DNA of 64,000 bases from Phycisphaerae bacterium (GTDB taxonomy: Bacteria > Planctomycetota > Phycisphaerae > Phycisphaerales > UBA1924). The notes below the pieces were generated by a model. The model had not been told where the DNA came from. It saw nothing but the letters and a program-made list of their open reading frames with translations, and did not search any database. Shown piece after piece: positions 57,820 to 64,000 of this stretch. Each line of letters opens with the position of its first letter. Position 1 is the stretch's first letter. Location: NCBI GenBank assembly GCA_022180725.1, contig BQMO01000001.1, forward strand, positions 62,001 through 126,000, read 5' to 3'. The position numbers were made by a program, and so were the translations under genes.

Positions 57820-58320
57820 CTAGAGCGCCACCCCGCCGCGTCGCAGGTTGAGGATGAGTTCGACCTGCCCGGTCGGCCGGCCCGTTCGCCGGGCGATCTC
57901 GATGGGGCCGACGCCCGCATCGGCCAGGTCGTAGACCTCGGCGAACTCGGCCCGGGGCGCGCCGGCCGGACGTTCCTTGACTTCAACGACGCGGGACGCG
58001 GCACGCTCGAGCGTCGCGATGCGTTCCTCGGCCTGCACGATCAGCCGCTCGAGTCGATCCGCCCGCGCGTCGAGTTCGGCGGCGAGTCGTTCGGTCAACT
58101 CGCGCAGGTCATCGCCCACGGCGCGAGCGTCCGTGGTCGGGTCGGCGTCCTGATCCTCGACCTTGAGCAGGCCTGTGCGGCGCATCACACGGACGCGCCA
58201 CGCGTACACCAGCAGGGCCAGCCCGCCGACGACCAAGGCGGTCGCGAGCGTGGTCGCCCCGGTCGGCCACGCCGACGCTGAGTCGGGCGGGGGCAACGGT
58301 TGGCCCTCGAGGGTGAGCAT
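57820..58320 (-). CDS. Membrane protein with coiled coil and C-terminal helix-turn-helix-like motif (DUF2802-like)
   Basis: A 166-residue protein: a single membrane helix (about 20-42, TTLATALVVGGLALLVYAW), a coiled coil (about 60-125), and a C-terminal helix pair EVYDLADAGVGPIEIARRTGRP with QVELILNLRR that looks like a helix-turn-helix. This layout resembles DUF2802/DUF6115 proteins, several of which sit in flagellar clusters, but none is near here. It is divergent from tilS with only 23 bp between the starts. Confidence 0.65.
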   Translation of the reverse strand: MLTLEGQPLPPPDSASAWPTGATTLATALVVGGLALLVYAWRVRVMRRTGLLKVEDQDADPTTDARAVGDDLRELTERLAAELDARADRLERLIVQAEERIATLERAASRVVEVKERPAGAPRAEFAEVYDLADAGVGPIEIARRTGRPTGQVELILNLRRGGVAL

Positions 58321-58325
58321 GGTCT

Positions 58326-58343
58326 GTCCCGTATTATCGGGAC
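58326..58343. promoter_or_regulatory. Perfect inverted repeat in the divergent spacer
   Basis: GTCCCG-TATTAT-CGGGAC, 6-bp perfect arms around an A/T core that resembles a -10 element (TATTAT), between the starts of the DUF2802-like gene and tilS. It could be an operator or a shared promoter core; it could also form a hairpin at the start of the tilS transcript. Confidence 0.4.
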
Positions 58344-59513
58344 GTGCGAGGTACCCGCTCCAACTTTCATCGAAATCCGGACGTACGGACCATTCTGCGG
58401 GATTGGCGGGCTCTGACAGGGGGTGGCGCGGTGCGCGACGCCGCGCGGCGGACGCTGGTGGCTGTCTCGGGCGGAACAGACTCGGCCGCCATGATGCTGG
58501 CGCTGGCATCCCGCCCACGGGAGGTCGTTGTCGGGCATGTCGTACATGATCTGAGGCCTGCACGACAGTCACGCGCCGACGCGGGGTTTGTCCGCCAGCT
58601 CGCGACAACCCTTGGCTTGGCGTATCGCGAGGCACGCGTCGCCGTGCGAGCCTTGCCGGGGAACGCCGAGGCCAACGCTCGCCGTCTGCGGTACGCGGCG
58701 TTGGCCGAGATGGCCCGCGAGGCCGGGTGCCGGTACGTGGCGGTGGCCCACCAGGCCGACGACCTGGCGGAAACGATGCTGATGCGACTTCTGCGGGGCA
58801 GCGGTCCGCGCGGGCTGGGCGTGCTTCGCGCGCGCCGACCACTCGCCCCGGACGTCACGCTGATCCGCCCGATGCTGACGCTGACGCGCGCGCAGACTCG
58901 CCGCCTGTGCAGGCTGGCGCGAATCACCCCGCGGCATGACGCGACGAACGACGACACGACGCGGATGCGCGCAGCGCTCCGCACCGGGGTGATGCCGCGG
59001 CTGGCGCGATTGTCGCCGGGGTATCAGCGCCGGCTGGCGGCTTCCGCGTCGCTGCTGGCTCAGGCGGGTGATCTCATCGCGACGCGCGCGGCACGGGTGC
59101 TGGCCAAGGCCGACCACCACGAGGATTCGATCATCGTCCCGCGGGCCAACCTGCGTAGGCTCCGTCCGATCATCCTCGGGGAAATGCTCCGCCAGGCTGC
59201 CCGGCGATTATCCCCACGGGCCGCCGACCAGATCGGCCAACGCGTGCTCGCACCGATCGTTCGCGGCGTGCTCGATGACACATCGGACCCCCGCACCTAC
59301 ACCCTCGGCGTGTTGCGGGTAGGGGTCACGGCCCGGGCCGTCCAGATTGCTCGTGTCGTTACGTCAGCACCGATCGCGCCACGCCCTCGCCGACCATCAC
59401 GATCAGCAGCAACGGCAAGTGGGCGATCGACGCAAAGAACACGACCCGGGCGTCGGCCCGCCGGCGCGTCAGCGCCAGCCGCACGCAGAACACGGCGTAG
59501 ACCAGCCCGGTGA
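58344..59513 (+). CDS. tilS: tRNA(Ile)-lysidine synthase TilS
   Basis: TilS attaches lysine to C34 of tRNA-Ile2 (anticodon CAU) so that it reads AUA. The 389-residue product has the PP-loop SGGTDS (LVAVSGGTDSAAMML) and the HxxHxLR block VGHVVHDLRPAR, with the conserved H-Q-A-D-D-L-A-E region VAHQADDLAETMLMRLLRG. The start is GTG at 58344, just after an inverted repeat. The last about 50 residues are Arg/Pro-rich (SRSAATASGRSTQRTRPGRR) and lie antisense within the ctaB gene (155-bp convergent overlap), so the tail is probably read-through of no functional value. C-terminal tRNA-binding domains are shorter than in E. coli TilS. Confidence 0.9.
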   Translation: MRGTRSNFHRNPDVRTILRDWRALTGGGAVRDAARRTLVAVSGGTDSAAMMLALASRPREVVVGHVVHDLRPARQSRADAGFVRQLATTLGLAYREARVAVRALPGNAEANARRLRYAALAEMAREAGCRYVAVAHQADDLAETMLMRLLRGSGPRGLGVLRARRPLAPDVTLIRPMLTLTRAQTRRLCRLARITPRHDATNDDTTRMRAALRTGVMPRLARLSPGYQRRLAASASLLAQAGDLIATRAARVLAKADHHEDSIIVPRANLRRLRPIILGEMLRQAARRLSPRAADQIGQRVLAPIVRGVLDDTSDPRTYTLGVLRVGVTARAVQIARVVTSAPIAPRPRRPSRSAATASGRSTQRTRPGRRPAGASAPAARRTRRRPAR

Positions 59514-60339
59514 CGATCGCGACGATCGGGTAGACCACCCCCACCACCTCGGGCATGAACACCGCCGGCAACAGCGACGCCGGCACCAGCGCCCACGACC
59601 ACAGCGTCATGGCGCCCGCCGTCACGCGTCCGTCCGGGTCCACGTGCGGAAGCATGACATACCCCCCGGCCTCGTAGTCCTCGCGGTAGAGCCAGGCGAT
59701 GGCCAGAAAGTGCGGCAACTGCCACACAAACATGATGGCGAACAGCGAAAGCCCGATCGGATGCGACAGCGACTCGAACCCGCCCCCCAGGGCCGCCGAG
59801 GTGCCGATCAGCGGGGGCAGGGCGCCGGGAATCGCACCGACAAAGGTGTTGAGGGAGGATCGTGTCTTCAGCGGCGTGTACATGGCGACGTAACTCACCA
59901 CGCATGCGAGCGAGATGACCGCCGGTGCCGGCCCCGCCACGAAGAGCAGCCCCACGCCGAGGGCGCACAGGGCCACCCCGCTCCAGAGCACCGCGCCGGG
60001 GGTCACACGTCCGCTGGGGAGCGGCCGACCCTTGGTCCGTTCCATGCGTCCATCGCGGGCGCGTTCCATCCACTGATTGACAGCGTTCGCGCCCGCCGCC
60101 GACAGGGCCGTGCCGAGCAGCGCGACGGTGCCGGCGAGCAGCAACGACCACGACCAGGCGCGGGTCAGCGCGGCCATGACAAAGCCGACGGCGGCGGTAA
60201 TCGTCACCAGGCGCGTGATGCCCATCTTGCAGGATTCGATCACGGCGGCGGCGCCATGGCCCGTGCCGTGGCGACGGCGTGGTGCGGGAGCGTCGACGCC
60301 CGCATCAAGAACCACATTCTCGGCCGCGCGTGACTCCAT
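59359..60339 (-). CDS. ctaB: Heme O synthase (protoheme IX farnesyltransferase)
   Basis: A 326-residue integral membrane UbiA-family prenyltransferase that adds farnesyl to heme B for cytochrome oxidases. The first Asp-rich motif is NAVNQWMERARDGRMERTKG (NxxxD/ERxxD), the second region is YTPLKTRSSLNTFVGAIPGA, and about eight membrane helices are seen. Conserved FVWQLPHFLAIAWLYREDYE is diagnostic of CtaB/COX10. The ATG at 60339 is chosen over a TTG at 60348. The N-terminal 45 residues are a Gly/Arg/Ala-rich cytoplasmic tail. No cytochrome oxidase genes are in the window. Confidence 0.95.
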   Translation of the reverse strand: MESRAAENVVLDAGVDAPAPRRRHGTGHGAAAVIESCKMGITRLVTITAAVGFVMAALTRAWSWSLLLAGTVALLGTALSAAGANAVNQWMERARDGRMERTKGRPLPSGRVTPGAVLWSGVALCALGVGLLFVAGPAPAVISLACVVSYVAMYTPLKTRSSLNTFVGAIPGALPPLIGTSAALGGGFESLSHPIGLSLFAIMFVWQLPHFLAIAWLYREDYEAGGYVMLPHVDPDGRVTAGAMTLWSWALVPASLLPAVFMPEVVGVVYPIVAIVTGLVYAVFCVRLALTRRRADARVVFFASIAHLPLLLIVMVGEGVARSVLT

Positions 60340-60377
60340 GAGTCGCAATCATAGAACGCCCGTCCCACGGATTCGCG

Positions 60378-61331
60378 TTACGACGCCGAGAGCGCCAGCA
60401 CCTCGAACATGACGTGGGCCGCGAGCATCGCCGTCATGCCCGACACGTCGCGGTCCGGGAGTACTTCGACGACATCGGCGCCGGCGAGGTGCAGGCCTCG
60501 CAGGGCTCGCAGCAGGGCGAAGCCTTCATTCGCGGATAACCCTCCCGGGCAGGGCGTGCCCGTACCCGGGGCCACGCTGGGGTCGAATACGTCGATATCC
60601 ACCGTGACGTACGCCTCGCGCCCGCCGAGGGCTTTGACATACGCCGCGAGCAGCGCGGCCCCCGAGGCACGTGCCTCATCGATGGACACGAGCCGCACGC
60701 CGGCCTTGGCGGCAAAGTCCAGATCGGTCGGCGTGTTCAGTGGTCCTCGAACCCCCAGCGAGATCATCGCCTTCGGGTCGATCAGGCCGTCCTCGATGGC
60801 CCGGCGGAAGGGGGACGCATGACCCCACGATTCGCCCCAAACGGCATCCACCGTGTCGAGGTGGGCATCGAAATGCACCAGGGCTAACCCACCCTTCGGC
60901 TTGCCGCGGCGTTCCCATGTCGCGCGGATGTTCGCGTACGCCACGCTGTGGTCCCCCCCCACCGCCATGAGGCGCGTGCCGGGATCGGCGAGGGAGGTGG
61001 CCCAGGCGGCGACGGCGTCGAGCGTCGCTTTGATCCCGTAGGGCTTGATCGGGGCGTCGCCCGCGTCGGTGAGCGACAGGGCCTCGCACACGTCAACGCG
61101 ATGCCCAAGGTGGTACCTCTTGAGGTACTGCGAAGCGTCACGCACCGCGCGCGGACCAAATCGCGCACCGGGTCGAAAGGTTACCCCGCCGTCGAACGGC
61201 ACGCCGAAGATCGCCCAATCCACGGGCCGGCCCGCCGGGCCGACGTCCTCCAGCCGGGGGTAGCGACCAAACGTGCACACGCCGGCGAAACGGGGGCTGA
61301 CTCGGGCATCGGGCAGTTCTGTTCGCGCCAT
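60378..61331 (-). CDS. Agmatinase/arginase-family ureohydrolase
   Basis: A 317-residue Mn-dependent ureohydrolase that releases urea from agmatine, arginine or a related guanidino compound. The metal ligands are GGDHSVAYANI, VHFDAHLDTVD and VDIDVFDPSVAPGTGTPCPG, i.e. the three conserved regions intact, giving two Mn sites. IFGVPFDGGVTFRPGARFGP is the substrate-proximal N-terminal block and favours the agmatinase (SpeB) type. The start is ATG 61331 (MARTELPDARV). astD lies 1.6 kb away on the same strand, suggesting arginine breakdown, but SpeB and Ast pathways are separate. Confidence 0.9.
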   Translation of the reverse strand: MARTELPDARVSPRFAGVCTFGRYPRLEDVGPAGRPVDWAIFGVPFDGGVTFRPGARFGPRAVRDASQYLKRYHLGHRVDVCEALSLTDAGDAPIKPYGIKATLDAVAAWATSLADPGTRLMAVGGDHSVAYANIRATWERRGKPKGGLALVHFDAHLDTVDAVWGESWGHASPFRRAIEDGLIDPKAMISLGVRGPLNTPTDLDFAAKAGVRLVSIDEARASGAALLAAYVKALGGREAYVTVDIDVFDPSVAPGTGTPCPGGLSANEGFALLRALRGLHLAGADVVEVLPDRDVSGMTAMLAAHVMFEVLALSAS

Positions 61332-61419
61332 GGTGCCGGGAGTGTACCGCCCGGTACGCGGACGCGCCCACGCTGTGATGCCGTTCGGTACACTGCGCCC
61401 ACTTTGAAGGAGCCTTCCG

Positions 61420-62292
61420 ATGTCCCAGGTTCCCCCACTTCCTCCGATGCCGCCGTCCATGCCCGGTCCGATACGCCTCCCCCGTTACGAACCGGGCGCG
61501 GGTACGTTCTCGATCGGTGACGCCTTCTCCGTCGGCTGGGCCACGCTCAAGGACAACTACGGCGTGCTGCTCGGGGCCTCCATCCTCTGCATGCTCGTCT
61601 ATTTCGGCGGGTCGATCATCGGGGGCCTCGTCCCCATCGTCGGCTCCTTCGTGGGCATCTTCCTCGCGCCGCTGTGGGTCAGCCTGACCTTCGTCTTTGT
61701 CCGCGCCGTGCGAGGACACCAGGTCGCCGCGTCCGAGTTCTTCCCGCTTCTCAAAGTCCCATACTGGTCCCTCGTCGTCATCCAACTGCTCGTCGGCGTG
61801 CTCGGCATGGTCGTGGCGCTCCCGATGATCATCGTGATTGTCATCCTCGCCATCGCGGGCGGTGCGGCGGGTGGCGGCGCGGCGTCGGGCGCGCTCATCG
61901 CCGTGGCCGTCCTGTGCGTGATCGTCACCATGATCGCCATGATGTACATCCAGGCCCGGCTTGGTTTTTCCGGCCTGCTCTTCATGGACGCGCCCCCGGG
62001 CACGCTCGAGATCATCGAGTCCGTCAAACTGTCGTGGAAACGCACGCGCGATTTCGCCTGGCCCCTGGTCGGGCTGGCCATCCTGCTCGCCCTGATCAGC
62101 CTCGGCACCTTCGTCCTGCTTGTCGTGCCGCTCTTCCTGCTGGGCATCCCGCTGGCGCTCGCCGCCACCGCCGCCGCGTACGACATGATCTGCCCGCAGG
62201 CGTATTCGGGCACCTGCCCGGTGTGCGGCTACGACTGCCGCAACTCCCCCCCGGGCACCTGCCCGGAATGCGGGGCCGCGCTGCCCACCTGA
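61420..62292 (+). CDS. Multi-helix membrane protein with C-terminal zinc ribbon
   Basis: A 290-residue protein with a Pro-rich N-terminus, about six membrane helices (for example 48-72, 76-97, 119-142, 148-172, 210-235, 240-262) and a C-terminal ribbon CPVCGYDCRNSPPGTCPECG (residues about 266-285). The ribbon has the planctomycete CxxCGYD...CPECG form; the membrane part resembles DUF975/glycerophosphoryl-type small membrane proteins but I cannot place it. The ATG has AAGGAG 8 nt upstream. Its 3' end overlaps the convergent gene at 62229 by 64 nt. Function unknown. Confidence 0.8.
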   Translation: MSQVPPLPPMPPSMPGPIRLPRYEPGAGTFSIGDAFSVGWATLKDNYGVLLGASILCMLVYFGGSIIGGLVPIVGSFVGIFLAPLWVSLTFVFVRAVRGHQVAASEFFPLLKVPYWSLVVIQLLVGVLGMVVALPMIIVIVILAIAGGAAGGGAASGALIAVAVLCVIVTMIAMMYIQARLGFSGLLFMDAPPGTLEIIESVKLSWKRTRDFAWPLVGLAILLALISLGTFVLLVVPLFLLGIPLALAATAAAYDMICPQAYSGTCPVCGYDCRNSPPGTCPECGAALPT

Positions 62293-62627
62293 TCCACCGT
62301 CCGCCCGCACCCTGGGCAGGCCGGCCCCTCGACGCCGCGCAGGTCGTACTGACACGCTCGACACCGCGCGGCATCGTCGGCAAGGATCCACGCAACGACC
62401 TCGCGTCCACCCAACGCCAGATACACACCCAGCGCGACCTGGGACGCCGCGGCCACCAGATACCCGCACGTGGCAAAGACGCCGAACCACGTCCACCCGG
62501 CATTTGACGCCCCGTGCAGCCATTCGCCCGTCCGGACAATCTGATCGAGCAATCTCGGCGTGCCAAGCCCGGCGAGGATCAGCCCGACACACCGGACGCT
62601 CAACGGAAACCACGAACGGTCGTTCAT
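62229..62627 (-). CDS. Membrane protein with C-terminal zinc ribbon
   Basis: A 132-residue protein with two or three membrane helices (about 12-30, 42-75) and a C-terminal ribbon CRACQYDLRGVEGPACPGCG, then a short Gly/Ser/Gln tail. It is the same CxxC-x-YDLxG...CPxCG ribbon as in two other membrane proteins of the window. The ATG overlaps the stop of the upstream small membrane protein gene (ATGA). The last 64 bp overlap the convergent gene at 61420. Function unknown. Confidence 0.7.
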   Translation of the reverse strand: MNDRSWFPLSVRCVGLILAGLGTPRLLDQIVRTGEWLHGASNAGWTWFGVFATCGYLVAAASQVALGVYLALGGREVVAWILADDAARCRACQYDLRGVEGPACPGCGRTVDQVGSAAPHSGQVPGGELRQS

Positions 62628-62920
62628 CGCGCCATCCTCCGCGTGAGCCACCCCAGATTCCTTCCCGGAAGGGCCACGAGCGCCACCCCGCATACGCATC
62701 CCACCAACGGCATCCACGCCTCGGGCCTCGCCAACGACCACCATCCGCCGTACGGCGAAAAGGAAAAACCATGCCGGATCATGCCGTTGATCGCGCCCAT
62801 CCAAAGCAACACGCACGTCAACGCACCCGGCAGCATCACACCGCCCAAGATCAACCCCGCCAGGCGCAGCACGAGCGCGGGGCGTTCGAATCGGAAAGGC
62901 ACCGTGTGCGTCGTATCCAT
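62624..62920 (-). CDS. Small membrane protein
   Basis: A 98-residue protein with two hydrophobic segments (about 18-42 LVLRLAGLILGGVMLPGAL, 65-85 WMPLVGCVCGVALVALPG). The ATG at 62920 (MDTTHTVPFRFERP) is 33 nt before the astD stop on the same strand in coordinate order. It overlaps the ribbon gene downstream by 4 nt, so the two are likely partners. No family is recognised. Confidence 0.65.
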   Translation of the reverse strand: MDTTHTVPFRFERPALVLRLAGLILGGVMLPGALTCVLLWMGAINGMIRHGFSFSPYGGWWSLARPEAWMPLVGCVCGVALVALPGRNLGWLTRRMAR

Positions 62921-62952
62921 GAAACGCAGTCTACCAAGGGCCGCGTCGATCT

Positions 62953-64000
62953 TCAGGCGAGCCAGCGCGGGTCCACGTGCATGCCGGGCGGGAGCGTTGC
63001 CCCCTCGCCGTGCTCTTCCAGCCCTGCCACCGCGTACGCGCAGTAATCCAGCGAGAACGCGCCCGCGGGGCGGTGGTTGCCGGAGCGTCCCAGCCCGCCA
63101 AAGGGCAGACGGGACGAGGCCCCGGCCGTGCCGGTGTTGACGTTCACGCACCCGGCCTGGGCCTCGCGCCGGAACCGTTCCATCGCGGCGGCGTCACGCG
63201 TGAAGAGGCTCGCCGCCAGACCAAACCGCGTCGCGTTGACCTGCGCGAGCGCCTCCTCGAACGAGTCGGCGACGCTGACGCGCAGACACGGGCCGAAAAC
63301 TTCCTCGTCCGCCCCCGCGCCGCCGTCGAGCGTGAACTGCTCCACGCGCATCACCCCGGGCGTCATGTACCACCCGCCCGTCCCGCCGTCGGTGGGCGTC
63401 ATGGGCACGAGGACTTCGCCCCCGGCCTTGGCCAGCCGTGCCTGCGCCGCGAGCACGCCCGCCCGCGCCTCATCCGAGATCATCGGCCCCATGAAGACCG
63501 GGTGAGTGGCCGCCGGGTCGCCCACGATGAGCGCCGACGCCGCCTTGCAGAGCGCGGGGATCACCCGGTCCGCGATCTCGCGGGACACGATCACCCGCCG
63601 CGTGCAGGTGCACCGCTGTCCCGTCGAGATGAACGCGGCCCGTACACACTCGCGCACGGCGAGACCGAGATCGGCATCGGCAAGAATGACCACCGCGTTG
63701 TTCCCGCCCATTTCCAGCGCGAGCAGACGTCCGGGACGGTCGAGGTTCGCCTCCAGGATGCGTCGCCCGACCGGCCAGGAACCGGTAAAGAGCACGCCGT
63801 CGATCCCTTCGCCGCCGGCGAGTTTCGCCGCCACGTCCGCCCCGCCGTGCACAAGATTGATCACGCCCGGCGGGGCACCCTCCGCGTCGAGCGCTTCCTG
63901 CCAGAGCATCGCCAGCGCCTGCCCGCTGGCGGGGGCCTTCTCCGACGGCTTGAACACCGCGGTGTTGCCCATGAGCAACGCGGGCGCCAGGTGCCCGTGC
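62953..64000 (-). CDS. astD: Succinylglutamate-semialdehyde dehydrogenase AstD, partial (N-terminus off the right edge)
   Basis: AstD oxidises N-succinylglutamate semialdehyde, the fourth step of the arginine succinyltransferase (AST) pathway. The visible 349 residues start inside the NAD-binding domain with HGHLAPALLMGNTAVFKPSE, and include LLALEMGGNNAVVILADADL (catalytic Glu), STGQRCTCTRRVIV with the active Cys, and the AstD-specific C-terminal GASSRLPFGGLGRSGNHRPA plus DYCAYAVA. The frame is still open at the right edge, so the start lies outside. It would supply glutamate from arginine. Confidence 0.92.
   Translation of the reverse strand, partial: HGHLAPALLMGNTAVFKPSEKAPASGQALAMLWQEALDAEGAPPGVINLVHGGADVAAKLAGGEGIDGVLFTGSWPVGRRILEANLDRPGRLLALEMGGNNAVVILADADLGLAVRECVRAAFISTGQRCTCTRRVIVSREIADRVIPALCKAASALIVGDPAATHPVFMGPMISDEARAGVLAAQARLAKAGGEVLVPMTPTDGGTGGWYMTPGVMRVEQFTLDGGAGADEEVFGPCLRVSVADSFEEALAQVNATRFGLAASLFTRDAAAMERFRREAQAGCVNVNTGTAGASSRLPFGGLGRSGNHRPAGAFSLDYCAYAVAGLEEHGEGATLPPGMHVDPRWLA

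Noticed and set aside
1-64000. CRISPR array or prophage
   Set aside because: No regularly spaced repeat arrays, cas genes, integrase or capsid genes were seen.

Overview
This window is high-GC DNA, densely packed with genes on both strands, and reads as chromosome from a planctomycete, most likely of the Phycisphaerae/Phycisphaerales. The reasons are a GC-type dockerin repeat protein (21648-23060), a HAF-repeat protein with a PEP-CTERM-like tail, a planctomycete-style ECF sigma factor, a Ser/Thr kinase fused to TPRs, an FHA-GspE fusion ATPase, a bacterial DNA topoisomerase VI, and several membrane proteins carrying the same small zinc ribbon (CxxC-Gly-Tyr-Asp ... CPxCG). An LPS gene (lpxI) and an Ara/Arg-type set of housekeeping enzymes indicate a diderm heterotroph. 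No phage, IS element, integrase or CRISPR array was seen.

Region 1 (1-13171, all minus strand) is one flagellar gene block. In transcription order it runs: TPR membrane protein, FlgN-like chaperone, histidine kinase, NtrC-family sigma-54 activator, flgB, flgC, fliE, fliF, fliG, fliH, fliI, fliJ, a MotE-like protein, and an unfinished gene leaving the left edge. The kinase/activator pair sits just upstream of the basal-body genes, as in FlgSR/FleSR control of early-to-middle flagellar genes. Region 2 (13272-17327, minus) is a tightly overlapping four-gene group: HAF/PEP-CTERM protein, a small conserved protein, a LolA/LolB-like lipoprotein and an RDD membrane protein.

Region 3 (17460-25704) holds obgE with an overlapping glycosyltransferase, a TlyA-like methyltransferase lacking the S4 domain, lpxI, tRNA-Val, the GC-type dockerin protein, a large 4Fe-4S membrane protein fused to TPRs, and a PilZ protein. 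Region 4 (25836-32509, minus) is a kinase followed by an ABC ATPase / FtsX permease / HlyD adaptor efflux set. Region 5 (32616-41998) has a Fur-family regulator without the structural zinc cysteines, a hisN-like phosphatase, a tricorn protease homologue, an ECF sigma factor, and an overlapping histidine kinase / sigma-54 activator pair whose receiver domain lacks the phosphoacceptor Asp.

Region 6 (42050-52317) is mixed: a TraB-like protein with a pseudopilin-like insert, several small enzymes and DUF proteins, tRNA-Pro, a lone pseudopilin, a VOC lipoprotein, a lipoprotein hydrolase, a zinc-less sirtuin, an AIM24-type protein and an FHA-GspE ATPase. A dispersed short repeat occurs six times between genes from 46021 to 57800. 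Region 7 (52368-57306) contains topoisomerase VI subunits A and B separated by a secreted-protein gene on the other strand, with pabA/trpG downstream of subunit A. Region 8 (57446-64000) holds small membrane proteins, tilS overlapping heme O synthase (ctaB), an agmatinase-family ureohydrolase, three zinc-ribbon or small membrane proteins, and astD running off the right edge.

The most unusual items are the TraB/pseudopilin chimera, the topoisomerase VI locus, the 4Fe-4S-TPR fusion, the Asp-less NtrC regulator and the intergenic repeat family.
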